A DNA stretch of 64,000 bases from Cristatella mucedo (Eukaryota; Bryozoa; Phylactolaemata; Cristatellidae): the NCBI GenBank assembly GCA_009760855.2, contig WPIO01000041.1, forward strand, positions 194,501 to 258,500, read 5' to 3'. This document shows, piece after piece, positions 1 to 12,283 of the stretch. Made by a program: the position numbers and the translations under genes. Each line of letters begins with the position of its first letter. Position 1 is the first letter of the stretch. Below the pieces are notes generated by a model, which saw nothing but the letters and a program-made list of their open reading frames with translations, was not told the DNA's origin and searched no databases.

Positions 1-107
1 CCCAAGCCTTGTATGCTTATCCGCAGCGGTCTCAGGCCAGTGCCAGTGAACCTCCGCTTTCCCTCGCTCGTGTCAACGTAGCCTTGAAAGCTCTCCGTTG
101 TTTGATA
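1..107 (-). CDS. amn: amn exon, partial at the left edge
   Basis: After acceptor TTTTACAG|TAT at 107 the phase-0 frame is open to the window edge and reads TTESFQGYVDTSEGKRRFTG onward. This aligns in order with the human segment containing EDLAVFL then GRLRFHGPG, directly following the previous exon's homologous end. The boundary rests on one splice site and a short match, so it is less certain than the other three exons. The rest of the exon is outside the window. Confidence 0.55.
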
Positions 108-402
108 CTGTAAAACACGGTGGCGAGTTTTTAAAGGCGATTCTTGCGGTACTTTTGAAAAGGTCCTTTCAGATCGCAATGCCAACAAACGAAATGGAAG
201 CCTCTGCTTGAACATCAATAGCAGCACCCCTACCTAACCACGGCTTACACTGGAAGTAAAAATGCAGCATGCTCAATCAAGATATCTGTAATGATGCTCT
301 GTGGTGAGGGCCGCTTTGCTGCACAACTGTGGCAATCGCAATGGGTAGCTGAGCTTTATTTGTAATGAAGTTGCTCTGACTTTCGTAAGCACGTCGCAGC
401 AT

Positions 403-499
<97 letters not shown>

Positions 500-516
500 A
501 CGTATATATATGTCAT

Positions 517-556
<40 letters not shown>

Positions 557-3500
557 GCACACACACATACGCACATATATATAACCAGGTGCCGAGATAG
601 GATTCTCATATAAGGGACAAGAGCCACAAGGTTTTGGTAAAACGTACTAACTGATTTAACTGCCTCTTTTGTATAGCGACAGAAGAGCCTTTACGCCTAT
701 CACCTACGCTTGCAACGGCAATAAAGGATTGCCAATTGCAGGATTTGAACCCATGAACTCGGGGTCGAGGTGGTGAAAAGCAAACGCCTCACCTAGCGTT
801 TCACCACGGCAGATGGGAAGGCCGTCAAGTACTAAGGAATTATAGCGCACAATCGTGATGTTTATTCGAAGCGAATTCGTTGGTTGCTCTAGGGTATAAT
901 TTCGTCGTCGGTGACGATTGGCGGCCCAGATATAGGTCGCAGTCCAGGTTATTGTTCTGCTCGAGGGTAAGGTGACAAGTGTCAACTACTCACCCACTGG
1001 CTCTGCCACTATATGTGGCCTATCTATGTAATGCCGATGCACCTTTCTAAAACAGGATTCTGCTGTGACAGCCGACAAAGAAAAATTCCTCCTGGCTTCT
1101 AGGGCAAAGAAATAAGTTGCGCAGAAGCAGTGAATATAATGTCGATCTTAACTGTGGGTAAAAATGGGGTGGAGGCTCTTACAGAAGTGCATCAATGATT
1201 TGCAAATCAGAATCCTGTCTAGATATGTTCGCCGTTGGTCAAATGGTCTTAAACTGGCCGTTCAGCCTACTGCTCTTTGAGTTTGGCATTCACTTCTCTG
1301 TTGACATCCGTTTCTAATTTTTGCCGTATCATTTTTAATAATACTTATCTCAGTGGGAGACTCCAGCGTATTGATGTGAACGGATAAAGACCATCCGAGG
1401 AACTACTGAAATGCGGGATACCTCAGGGATCTGTGCTTGGTCGGGCTCTTTTCAAGGTTTATACTCTCCCTCTTGCCGATATGATTGCCGGGCATAACCT
1501 AGACTTTCACGTCTAAGAAGATGACACTCAGTTGCACCTTTCCTTTGATCTCTTTTAGCCCTCCAGCACGTCGAATTCTCTCAATTCCCTTGCTGCATGT
1601 ATTGATGCCATTCGCACATGGGACGGCAGCAGACCTTCTCAAATTGAATGGTGATAAAATCAACTTACTAGTTATGGACATACCAAGTGCGATTCGGAAA
1701 TCGGAAAAGCTAACGCTCAAAATGGGATCTGCCAGCGTTTCTGCTGTTGAATCTGCATGAAATCTAGGTGTCGTGTTTCAAAGTGACCTCTCATTAGATG
1801 GCCACATCAGCTCCACAGTCACGTCTGCCGACTTTCAGCTACATAAGATTGCTAAAACATTCGGGGTTTGTTTAGACAGAGATACCACATCTACATTGGT
1901 CCATGAATTTGTGGCATTCCGCCATGTAACTCACTGCTTGCTGGCATACTGGCATGTGCAATCAGGTGCTTACAGCTCGTGCAAAACTCAGTCAGTAGGC
2001 TTGTCTGTCGTGAGCGTCGCAGTTGTCACACCACCCCACTTTTAACCGACCTGCACAGGCTCCCAGTCAAGCGATGCATCGACTTCAAGGTTTTGTCACT
2101 CACTTTTAGGTTCCTTCATTCTTTTGCACCAGCCTACCTATCAGATCAACTCCCACATCTGGCTAAGGAAGCATCGTGCCACCCACTTTTTGGAATCTAA
2201 TCGTTTACCTATTTCTCGTACGAACCTGACATCCTTTAAAGACCATGCCTTTAGTTCTTGTACTCCCATAGCCTGGAACTCACTTCCGATTTGCGTTACG
2301 ACATCTGACTTGACCATATTTAAAAAGAAACTAAAATCTCGTTTATTTACCACAGCATTTATTTGGTACTTGTGATTCGCCCTTTCTGTCTATATGTGCG
2401 CTGACACTGTACATCCTGCCACTAACCACATTTGCATGCTGACCTTATTCATGTCACCTCTAACCATTTAACCCTCGTTGCCATTCAGATGATACCAGTG
2501 ACCATTCGGTATTGCTTCCTTTGCAGCAAACGTAAAGTGCCTAGAAAGAGATTGAGTTCTCTGAGGGCGCTATGACAAACATATTGTTATTATTATAACT
2601 TCTGGTACCTAACGGTCTTGGGTAGGTCGTCTGAGAAACCGATACCAGAACCAAGGTAATCGACGACTAGGGAGGCGTACGCCCCAATCGATCAAAGGTC
2701 ACCAGTTGCAGAGACTCAGTTCCAGTGCAGACCTACCATGTTGTCGATCATGAGCGTTCTGACGGCTACCGTTTGAATCAGATTTACATCGGCAAAGAAG
2801 GAAGTGTCGCGGGCAAACATGACGTCGTCAAAGGTGCACGGCACGTACTCCGTGTCCAGCAGAGGATCGACGAGGCAGTCGGCGTCGAAGTCGTGCACAG
2901 GCAAGCACCAGCTGCTCGGGTTTAGCCAGGCGTCTGCCAGCGTGTGGTTGAATCGTATAGCTGCAACGTGGCGCCGCGGCCCATAATTTCATAAGCCGTC
3001 AACGATGCGACGCCGCCTTCCACAGAGAAAGTCGTTCACGACCCTCTGCTCAAAAGTGCAAGCGACGAGTGGACGAAGTTTGGCGCCCGCACGCGAGATA
3101 GTCATCTCGCACCAATCAGCTTCTGCCAGCACGGACTGCGAACGCATTCTTTGGAGGATTAGCTAGTGCAATCGATATCCTCGGAGAATCGCGAACGCGT
3201 GCTCCATCCTTCATAGGCATTTCTGATAAAAAGCGTTGCCTAGTCAGTATCCAAAATTGTGAACCTGTGAGTCAAGCGCTGAATAGCGAGATTGGAATCT
3301 CGAGCATTCAGCCTTCTCCAAACATCCTTTAAGCAATTCAAGTCCTCGATTAAACAAACGCCATCAACGAGTACATTAAAATACCTTGGTCCTATGTTTC
3401 CCATACCAGCACGTGAGCCTCCAGCCCTCGCTAAACAAGGCCTCCACCTGCTCGGCCCAGACTCGGCCTTCAAATACATCGTTGCAGCCAGTAGCAGTTA

Positions 3501-6500
3501 CAAGATCGGAAACAAATTGTAGTGTATCTCCTTTGATGTTGCAAGGTTTTGTGTATTTACCACTCCACCAACTAAACCAGCGGTCAGCGTTAGGCAAAAA
3601 GCTCGCCTACGTTTACATTCACTAAAGCATAGTATATTAAGGCTTCTACCAGCAGCTGCATCACAATCTGCCTTACCTCAGAACTTGAAGTACACCAAGG
3701 TACATAATGAGCTCGGAAAAGTGACAACTCCATTAAAGTTGTGCAACTGACGAGGGACTACACGAAGGCTTAGGAATTCAGAACTTCCAGATCATGGCAC
3801 AATTATTATGGCTTTGTTCATAGTATTGACCTCGTAAACCAAAGGATCTTTGTGCGGGTTATGGTGGCCCAAGTGCTATATCTGCCTTTAACTGAAAGCT
3901 GGATTCATGGATAAAAATCTTTGCTACATTAGTCGGCTCTTCGAATAAATAAAAATATAAAATAATATTTTGCTGAGCTTTAGGTCAAATATATAAATGT
4001 TTGAGCTTCCAAAAGCTGCATCTTAGCGCTAGAAAGAAAGAACTTGTCCTGGCCGTTACCAAAATTTCCACCCTAGCAAAACCACAAGCGAGAAGATACT
4101 CATTCATTTCGACCGAAAAAACATTGGACCTCGACTGCAACACTTGTTATCAGTAGCTTTAGTCCAATTGAAAAAAACTGCTTTTCAGTCATCCGATTAT
4201 TAGAAAATGCATGCCATCCCTGGGTAGGCATGCCTATCCACAACTGTGTATCATCTATTTGATCATGAGAAAGGCGAGGTCAGAAAAAAAATACATCGAT
4301 TCCAGCCCATCGATGCCATTAGACCAATCTGCGAACAGCCTTTTCATATGCAAAATGTCCGATTTCGAAACAATGATCGACGCCCAAATTTTCTACAGAA
4401 TGCACAATCACCTCTAAACTGAAGTGCTGTTAATCGCTAATCTGTCAGCCGACACGCATTCTGCCGACACGAGGCTGTCTGCTCAAACTATTGTGGCACA
4501 CAATATTCTTTGCTAGCTTCATTGATAGCGGTGAGCTACACACAGTTAGCAATTATTAGTGGAAGTTTCACACGGTAATATTAGTAATTTGCAAACAATT
4601 GTGACGCTGAGTGTGCTCGTGTTTCGGAGGAGATTCTTTCAAATAATTACTTCACAATATCGACGATTCTTACTTTTCACAGTCTAATTGCACAACCGGA
4701 AGCCTTGATGTTTCACTGATTTTAACGGCGAGACGTTATTACGGTCGTTACAGTGACACCACTTCCTACTCTACTGCGAAGGCTGGTTAGCGATACATTT
4801 AGCCGAAAGATCACTGGTAAAAGCTCAAGCTCGCTCGATTTCTGGAACTATAAATTGAATTCCTACCGTTTCGGTAACGGATCGCTAAAGCGGATTGGTA
4901 CTTGGTTGAACGTAAGTAATTCTGCCCCAGGCTGCAAATCAATTCATTGAGTTAGTCCTCAAAATATCCTCAGAGTTGACTGGAAATGTATGATAAGAGC
5001 CCACCTCAGCGATTGGACGCTTCGACGGGGTAAAGGACGAATAAGCTATGCTGCCTTGCCATAGCAAGCTGTGGCTAGAGGACGCGTGTCGGAAGTCACT
5101 CGGCTAGCTCCTGATGGCACTCCTCCGTTCAGCTCGAGCAAACCAGAGCGTCAATTTTAATGCTTGCCTGACACTGGGGGAGAGAGAGCTAAATACCCAT
5201 ACAGAATGTGCGAAATTACAGTAATAAAAATAATAATATTAATGCACTTGATAAAGCGCCCTCAGAGAACTCAATCTCTTTCGAGGCGCTTTACATTTGC
5301 TGCAAAGGGAAACGAGATTGAATGGTGAGTAATGTTATGCTTAATAAACAACATTAATAACATAGCTTGAGGTGACATGTACAGGGTCAGCATGCAAATG
5401 TCGTTAGTGGCAGCATGGACAGTGTCAGCACCCATAAGCACATGATGGATGAATCACAGGGACCCACTAAATGCTGTCATAAATAGGTGTGTTTTTAAGT
5501 TCTTTTTTAATGTGATCAAGTCAGGGGATGTTCGGACGCAAGTCGGGAGGGAGTTCCAGCCTTTGGTAGCATACGAACTAAATGCACGGTCTCTAAAGGA
5601 TATGAGGTTTGTACGAGGTATTGGTAAACTGTTGGATTCCGAAAAGCGGGTGGTACGATGCTTGGCCTGGTGGGGGAGTAGATCTGACAGAAAGGCTGGA
5701 GCCAAAGAATGAAGGGACCTAAAAGTGAGCGACAAGACCTTGAAGTCGACCCGTTGCTTGACTGGTAGCCAGTGCAGGTCGACGAGAAGTGGTGTGATGT
5801 GGCAACTGCGACGCTCACGACAGACAAGCCTAGCTGCAGAGTTTTGCACCAGCTGCAATCGTCAGATTGCACATGTAGGTAGGCCAGTAAGCAGTGAGTT
5901 ACAGAAGTCAAGACGGGATATCGCAAATGCATGGACCTACTTACACGTGGTATCCTTATCTAAACAAGCCCGAATTTTAGCAATGCCATGTAGCTGAAAG
6001 TAGGCAGACTTGACTGGAGCTGACGTGGTCGTCAAGCGAGAGGTCACTTTGGAACATGACACCTAGATTTCGAGCTGAATCAACAGGAGATATGCTGGCA
6101 GAGCCAATTTTGAGCTAGTATTCTTGATCGCCTTTATATAACTATTAGCTGATCCAATATTAGCTGAGCCTGGTTTTGTGTACCTGCAGAAGAGCCTTAA
6201 TATAATAATAATCATATAACTCATTTGTATAGTGCCCTAAAAGGACTTAATCTTTATTTAGGCCCTTCACTTAAGGCCACGGGGCTAGAGCCCGCGACCT
6301 CAGTCGTACCTTGGTTGGGGCGAGCATATTAACCACTGAGCCAAACCAGCCTTAACGTCGTTCACCCCCATTTGAAGTTGGCAATAAAGGATCGTCCACT
6401 GCCGGACTCGAACCCGTGACCTAGGTCGTCAAGTGAGAGCACCTTACCTCCTGGGCTTTCACTTCCCTTGTAGGCACTGATCTTACTACTTTGAGCGAAC

Positions 6501-8517
6501 TGAGACCATAGCGTGCTATATGTAACCTGCAGTGGTTGATTATCAACTATTTGCGATGGATACACTAACGGCTGCCTACACATTTGTGCTTACTTTTTTT
6601 TGTCATTGCAAGCTCCGCGAGGGCGAATAAGTCGATTACTGGAACTTAGTGCACCGAGGAAGACTTTATGGCGTGGCCGAAAGAGTGCTTAAGGAATGGA
6701 AATGTGACCGCCTCGGGCTATGGCCAATTGGAACGAGCCAAATAATCACTCGCAGCGCGAACCCTAAGAACGACAGGTGCGTTTTTTAGAGGCGCCGTAC
6801 GCATAAGCGATCGCTTGACTCCAGCGACGAATGACGGGGGCAAAGCTGGCACGTCGAATGAGGGAGAGTGCTCGACGTGTTCACCAGCTGGCCCGGAGAT
6901 TTCTGGGCGCGTGCTACAGCGAGCGCAATTAAAGCAAATGCACCGCCGGGCGGCCCTGGGCGACGCGAAAGGTGGTCAGCGGACGCCAAAGTCGGCGACA
7001 GCCGTTTCAGCAAGACAACTGTTCGTGGCTTCAAGGCAGCTCGGCGCGCGGCGCCGCTCTCGAAGCTTCGAGCGTCGCCGCGCGCCGTGCTGCCTGGCGC
7101 GCGCGCCTGCGCAGCACTCACTCTGGCCTTTCGGGCAGCCCTCGGGTGGGTCCGGCACTGTAGCCTTGTCGTTGAACACGAGCGTCAGGTCTGCGGCTAG
7201 CAGCATGGCGCCATTGGTCGGCAGCACCTGTCGCGCGCGACGAGCGTCGGCGAGGGCTGCGTAGGCTGCTGCCGCCGCCGCCGCAGCCGGAACCGGAACC
7301 GGAGCATGCGCTCCGCTCGGCTCGCGCGCGACCACGAACGCTGGCGCTCGCAGCCGCCGCCAGTTGATAGGGCGTGCCATTCGGTTAAACGTGGCGAAGC
7401 GACGCCACGCAGCAGTAGCTAGCAGCGTCTCCGTGCAGCTAATAAATGTATTTATAAATAATTTAAATTTATCAACAACATATGTAAAGCATAATGTAAT
7501 ATACATTAACGAAATAAAGATAAAGCTTGTATCTCACTTTTCGCTATAGACACCGGCGCTCGTTGCCGGCTGTTCAACATTTTCAACAGCGTACGTTTAT
7601 ATTTACGTCAAACGAACACGTTTCAATTATCTTTTTTGCTTATGGTTTAGGATTTTGGATTTAGTATTTAGTCACTGTATGTTCTGGAGTTTACGGCTTA
7701 TGGTTTGCCGTTAGATTTTGTATTTATATTTTCTGGGTTTGAGTTTTTGGGTTTAAATTTGAAGTCTTAGGGTTTAGTATTTAGGTATTACAGAGAAACT
7801 CTAAACGGAAAATATAAATTAAAAGGTGTTTATTTAAAGTAAATACAAACATACACTGAAGACCATATTTAACAGCTTTCTATGAGCACTTCGCCTATGG
7901 CAGATCTGACATCGCTGTCAGACCGAACGGCGCCTTGATCGTCACGTTCGGAAAGGGCGGGGACAGAGATGGCTCCGACGGCAGCGAGGTCGTATATATA
8001 GTCGGAGCATTCCAGTCAAGTGCCTCGTCGACTTAGCCGCAAGTGCGCACGCCACGGAGGGCGAGCAGGTGGCGCCCTCCGCAGGGCCTGGGCGGCGCTA
8101 CGTTGCGACAGACGCCCTGGCGGAAGTCGGAGAACTGGCGCGGCGGGTTCCGGCTGCCCGGCGGCTGCTTCCGGCGCGGCTCAGGGCGATGCGCTGCTCG
8201 ATCCCGAGCCGTCCGTCGAGCCCAGCCCGACTCGCTGGCTCGCTCAGCGAGCGTCTCAGCTGCGCGCGCGGCTTCGGACTGACCATGCTCGAGATGGTGA
8301 AGTCCTGCGGGAAGAACACTTCGGGAGCTGTGCTCGGGAAGACGATGGCGTCGCTGGGGCACGGCAGCCGTCCGAGGTTCCAGTTCTGAGGATTGTCGAA
8401 ATTCGTGTCGGGCCACCATCGCTTGATCGCCGCTTCCGAGCACGCCGCGAGCAGGGCTACAGAGATTAGCGACGGCAAGAAAAGGCCGCGCGCTTCGATC
8501 GAAGGCGCTAAACGGCC
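1..8517 (-). CDS. amn: Amnionless orthologue (gene span, 3' part outside window, start exon not found)
   Basis: Amnionless is a single-pass type I membrane protein. It anchors cubilin and carries it to the apical surface for endocytic uptake of protein ligands (known for the vertebrate family). Four minus-strand exons read in order 8284-8517, 7122-7227, 2737-2960 and 1-107, and their splice phases fit (0, 1, 0). Family landmarks visible are a hydrophobic stretch ending ACSEA, the start of the mature protein with WWPDTNF then NWNLGRLPC, a VLPTNGAMLLAADL strand matching the human LLPLDGELVLA region, a WLNP..W segment, EYVPCTFDDVMF matching human ERVPCRHDDVFF, and GKRRFTGTG matching human GRLRFHGPG. 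The von Willebrand C-like, transmembrane and cytoplasmic parts would lie left of position 1. The introns carry many LINE and SINE insertions. The orthology is seen by motif order; the family role is established knowledge. Confidence 0.85.
403..585. repeat. Compound (TA)n(TG)n...(CA)n(TA)n microsatellite
   Basis: TA run 403-450, TG-rich 451-500, TACGTATATATATGTCATG centre, CA-rich 517-572, then TA. The TG and CA halves are inverted copies and could form a long hairpin. Confidence 0.95.
646..826 (-). mobile_element. SINE A (tRNA-derived)
   Basis: Minus strand: tRNA-like head with B box GGGTTCAAATCC, ATTGCCAATCCTTTATTGCC middle and the family tail (AGAGGCAGTTAAATCAG). It lies in an amn intron. 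Confidence 0.75.
1330..2605 (+). mobile_element. LINE I (CR1/L2-like), 5'-truncated copy with RT remains
   Basis: Plus-strand reading gives YLSGRLQRIDVNG, CGIPQGSVLG, an active-site region where the Tyr and Ala of YADDTQL are now TAA GAA (1514-1519) before the intact GAT GAC, and the C-terminal block RLVCRERRSC..PLL.DLHRLPV. The copy ends in the family tail (GATTGAGTTCTCTGAGGGCGC) and a TTA-rich end near 2600. It lies in an amn intron. Multiple stops; dead. Confidence 0.85.
2737..2960 (-). CDS. amn: amn exon, cysteine-containing middle domain
   Basis: Acceptor GTTGCAG|CT at 2960 supplies the two bases needed after the previous exon; donor ATG|GTAGGT after 2737 leaves phase 0. The 224-nt exon encodes IRFNHTLADAWLNPSSWCLP, then a stretch with DADC and EYVPCTFDDVMFA, ending LMIDNM. 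The VPC..DDV..P/A core is the most recognisable block of amnionless. It is separated from the preceding exon by a 4.2-kb intron holding a LINE I copy and both SINE families. Confidence 0.85.
5222..6130 (-). mobile_element. LINE I, 3' part
   Basis: Minus strand: the C-terminal block with ARLVCRERRSCHITPLL, DLHWLPVKQRVDFKVLSLTF and GWNSLPTCVRTSP is open for 134 codons (5858-5454), followed by the family 3' tail ending at the ATT repeat at 5222. The 5' end is truncated near 6130. It lies in the amn intron between 2960 and 7122. Confidence 0.85.
6215..6358 (-). mobile_element. SINE B
   Basis: Minus strand: tRNA-like head with CTCAGTGGTTAATATGC and a B-box-like GGGCTCTAGCCCC, then GGCCTAAATAAAGATTAAG and the shared tail (TTTAGGGCACTATACAAATG). 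Confidence 0.7.
6365..6482 (-). mobile_element. SINE A, partial
   Basis: Minus strand: B box GGGTTCGAGTCC and the CCTTTATTGCC segment are clear; the tail is missing. It lies directly beside a SINE B copy in the same orientation. Confidence 0.65.
7122..7227 (-). CDS. amn: amn exon, N-terminal domain
   Basis: Acceptor CGACAG|GTG at 7227 and consensus donor CAGA|GTGAGT after 7122. The exon is 106 nt, entering in phase 0 and leaving with one extra base. It encodes VLPTNGAMLLAADLTLVFND followed by a proline/glycine-rich segment with one cysteine, corresponding to the human amnionless strand that begins LLPLDGELVLASGAGF. It lies in a GC-rich block about 1 kb downstream of the signal-peptide exon. 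Confidence 0.8.
7531..7906. mobile_element. Inverted-repeat element with TTTAGGG-like core, copy 1
   Basis: Left arm 7531-7628 and right arm 7822-7906 are inverted copies of each other (right arm GTGTTTATTTAAAGTAAATA, CACTGAAGACCATATTTAAC, CGCCTATGGCAG). The 190 bases between are degenerate GGTTTAGG/TTTTGGGTTTA repeats. The same arms and core, core on the opposite strand, recur at 16,152-16,540. No coding capacity, as expected for a MITE-like or foldback element. It lies in the short amn intron between exons 8284 and 7227. Confidence 0.7.
8284..8517 (-). CDS. amn: amn exon with signal-peptide end and mature N terminus
   Basis: The frame is open through a hydrophobic run (LFLPSLISVALLAACSEA) that looks like a signal peptide, then a mature N terminus with the WWPDTNFDNPQNW pattern and two cysteine-flanking motifs of amnionless. 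It ends in ISSM with donor ATG|GTCAGT at 8284/8283, phase 0. No ATG is in frame upstream before stops, so the initiator must be in an unfound upstream exon. The right boundary is uncertain: one acceptor is TTGCAG just above 8517, another with a better pyrimidine tract (TCTCTGTAG) would start the exon at 8456. Confidence 0.8.
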
Positions 8518-9748
8518 CTGCAACGGCACCACACGGCACTACGACGGCACTACGCGGAACGCACGCACGTACGCCTAGCTCAGTGCCGGCGGATGGCGTG
8601 GGCGCCGTGCTAGAGCGATAGGAGATCAGCGTCAGGAGAAGTGTGCTCGGTCGTAAGTGCTTAATCCTCCCTCCCCCGCCCCGCCAGGCCCACCCGCTAG
8701 CTGCCACTCACTCGACCCCTGCAGGGGTCAGTAGTCACCGGCCCCAAACGCCACGTCTCGCTGTTTGCGTCATCATGCTGCACTCTGCTAAACTCAGCGA
8801 AAATGCAAGCCAGCAGCGAAAGGCTACCGCGGCCTGGCCTGGCTAGCCTTGGCCAATCTTATCTCACCGAGACGCGATGGAAATCGGTTAGGAAAAAATA
8901 CTCATAAAAAAGGGGAAGTCTCGCGTACGAAAACGTACCGGCGGGAAAGCCGGTCTGTGGATCAAAAAGACTACGAAGGCGTGCGCAGAGTCTGGCTAGC
9001 GGGTAAATTCACGTGCCAATGCCACTCCGTCTCCGCGGGTTTGCGGCTCCACGACGAGAGCGAAGCCACTGCGCCTAGGTCAAAGGTCCTAGGTCAAAGG
9101 AGGGTCGAAAGGTGACGCGACTTCGCTTCGAGACATTATTAGCAGCTCTCTACTGCGGTCGCGCAAGAGTTGAACGGGCCCCTTGCTAATTTAGCTGCCG
9201 GGCGACGCTGGGTGACTTGCGACGCGCGACGTAGACGCACGCTCGCTCGCTCGTCGCTTCTCGGCGGCGCGCCATGCTGTGAAGTATGGCCAGCGGTGGA
9301 CGGCTGGGCGGGTAGTTTTCGCACCAGCCTGCTGCAATGAAGAGCGGCTGGACCGATCGAACGCCTGGCGTGACGGGATATAACTGGACTGGTTTGCTGA
9401 TGGGCGGTATTTTAGGAGACCTGAAGCGGGGCGCGTGCAGGCTACGCGCAAGCTCCCCGTTTCGGAATCCGCCGAAGAATGAAAGCTCAGGGTACTGTTG
9501 GAGGCCCCCCACATATCGAAACGATCTCGTACATTCTGTGACCTTGAAAAGCCGCGGGACTAATTAAGGTGCCTCCCAGAGGCGAAATCGGTGGCAACGC
9601 ATGGCACATCGGATAGTAGCTTTCGGTCGTTTCGAGACCACGCCCTCGCCACGAGGGGCCTAGCGGACTGGGCGACTAGGCGGCAAACGGCGACTAGGGC
9701 AGCGACGACTCGAAGCTCTGTGCCGCCATATTGGTTTGTCTGGCGCTC

Positions 9749-9750
<2 letters not shown>
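8518..9750. other. Region upstream of amn exons, no gene recognised
   Basis: Moderately GC-rich. It should contain the amn start exon or promoter, but no ATG-bearing exon with a fitting donor could be picked out. Confidence 0.4.
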
Positions 9751-9834
<84 letters not shown>

Positions 9835-9844
9835 AGAAAGAGAG

Positions 9845-9886
<42 letters not shown>

Positions 9887-9918
9887 ATAGTGAGAGAGAG
9901 AGAGAGAGAGAGAGAGAT
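9751..9918. repeat. (GA)n microsatellite
   Basis: Nearly pure GA for about 80 bases, then interrupted GA to 9918. Confidence 0.95.
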
Positions 9919-9919
9919 C

Positions 9920-12283
9920 GCAATGGCAGTCAGCTCGAAAACTTACCGAAAGTGAGCATCCAGCAGTTCAGACAAACTGCAAACCACGCCATCGCAGTGG
10001 GAGTGCTACTGGACGACCGCAGCAACGCGTAGCTGGTTCGAGAAGCTGACGGCCAGCAGCTGACGGCCAAAAAACTCCAGCCTCGACAAACCTAACCGCA
10101 CTACTGCGCACGCACGCCTGGCTAGGGACGTCGGTAGGTGGATTTAGGGCGGAAGGGGAGGAGGGCTACTTTCGATAGCCAGCGCAAATCGCCGCCTGTC
10201 ACCGACGCCGGCTCAAGTGTACCCCGAGCGCGATAGCATTATCTTCAAGTGCTCTAAAGGAGGCCCCCCTCTCAGTACGAGACGAAAGAAGCGGGTCTTC
10301 TGCGTCTGTAAACGGGGCGTTGGTAAACGGGCGGCAGCAAGCTGCCGGCGCTCGACCATGTGCGAAACGCGAGGGTCAGGGTCACTTCGTCGCGCTCCGC
10401 TGCATGCACTGTGGTGCCGTTTGGTCATTTCATAGCAAGCCTTTCTCGAAAGTTTCTCGCAAGTGAAAACTATGCATACCAATATTTATCTCTGCATATG
10501 TATAACCGGAAGAATGGGAATATTTGGCATGCCAGGGGACCCTCGAATGATTCTTGGCAAAATATCGCGAGAGGCAAAGTTGACAGGCAACCAGTTTTTC
10601 GAAGCATTCACTTCAGTAATAATACGAATAGTCCTTCGTGTTGTTATGCGTGATGCTCCTATCACCAAAATGGCCTCCTGCGTTTCCTTTCATATCAGGC
10701 GAAGACCCTAGAGTCAAATCTAGTACTCTCACTATTGTTATTATTATTATTATTATTGTTATTATTATTATTCATGCTTTCTAGCGTAGCGATCGCCGTT
10801 TGAGCTTTTAGTTCTATAGAAACCCGGCCGCAAGTTTAGCTCAACATACCTACTTTGGACATCCAGTTTTCCCTCACTTTCTTTGCCGGTTCGCGGTTTG
10901 TCCTCGGGCGGGGGAGGGGTTTAGAGAGTCGTCGGTGCATAATCGATTACTCTGAGTAACGGGTCCAGCAGCTTGTGCAGCTGGACGAACGAATTTGCTT
11001 TAGCCTTTGCGAATATCCTTCCAGTGCTTTTTTTTGCAGCGATGTCAATTAGCTGTGAGGCAGTTTGATGGAAGGACCGTCGACAATTACTCACGATACT
11101 CACGAATTCAGTTTCATGACCTGAACAGCATCAGGTATGTCAATTGACGGAATCGAACATAACGTCCGTACACTCAATCGCGATGTACTAGAACGCTAAG
11201 AGTCGAAGTTTCAGCACAGTGTCGCTAAAAGTCGAAGTTTCAGCACTAATGACAGCTAGAAGAGCAGCTGAAGCCGGAGCCGAAGCGATCGTTTAGTGCG
11301 GGGAATGGAAAATCCAACACTTTGGTGAGAGCCGGGGCAATCACGCGACTGACTGCATAAATCAAGTTTGGTCGAGTGAAGGCAATGCGAACGGAATATG
11401 AATATAAGTAATAAATACAAAACAAATGATTGCACATTGAGTGGTGCCCTGCAGACGCGATTCGTGGGCCCCCCCCCCCGCTGACGTCCTACTCGGAAGA
11501 AACACTTTTAAGATATGCATCGGCCACGAGCACTGCACTGAGTGAAATCCGACAGCTTCATCAGCGAACCGAAACGCCTAAGACGCTAAAAGTAATGGCG
11601 ATTCGTGCACCCTCATTTGTACGGCCTCTTCGTTCTCCTGCTCAGTCGTACGTATCGGCAGAAATTCCTCACCGGGCTTCTTCGCGTAGCACCAGCCGCC
11701 CGCTCTTCGGACTAGAGTCGCTTAGCTGTGCCTCGAAGCAACCTCAAATCCTTTGGAAGCGCGTGAGCTCAGCTCGCACGCCACCGAAGCATGCAGATCT
11801 CGCTGGCGTTTCACTGCATCGCGGACTCTGCTACGTTGGTCTGAAGCTATAAGGCTACCCGTGCCCAGCAGCATGCGCTCTGTCCTCGTGCTGCATTTTC
11901 GAAAGAATACCTGCGCGCTGCTACTCTGAACGTTAGCACTAACCAATCGGCACGTTGCCAACGGGCTGCAGCCGGGTCCGGTGCGCTCCTTGCGTCCGGT
12001 GCCGCAAGTAAGCGTCGCCAGTCCTGGCCGGCGGGTGCAAAATACCGACGAACGAGGCAGCTGGCGCGGCTTAAGGATCGCAGTTGCTTGCCTCGACTGA
12101 TGCCGACAGCATGCTGACCGGTGCGTGGGATGGCAGCAGTAAAGGGCGCCCGTGCCTAAACATGAGTGATCTGCACAAAACTCCCCTGCGCACAGTACAT
12201 ACAGCATCGCATACGAGAGACATCCGGCTCCGATAGTTAGCAATTCAAGAACCACTAATAATTACTAGGGCTATCGCTCGCAC
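9920..12283. other. No gene recognised
   Basis: Apart from the TTA repeat at 10,735, I see no exon, repeat family or RNA gene here. A C10 run sits at about 11,470. Confidence 0.4.
10735..10776. repeat. (TTA)n microsatellite
   Basis: About 14 TTA/TTG triplets. It resembles the end of a LINE I insertion, but no tail is recognised beside it. Confidence 0.85.

Noticed and set aside
8033-8707. 224-codon minus-strand open frame overlapping amn
   Set aside because: It is in another frame from the amnionless motifs and has no recognisable domain.
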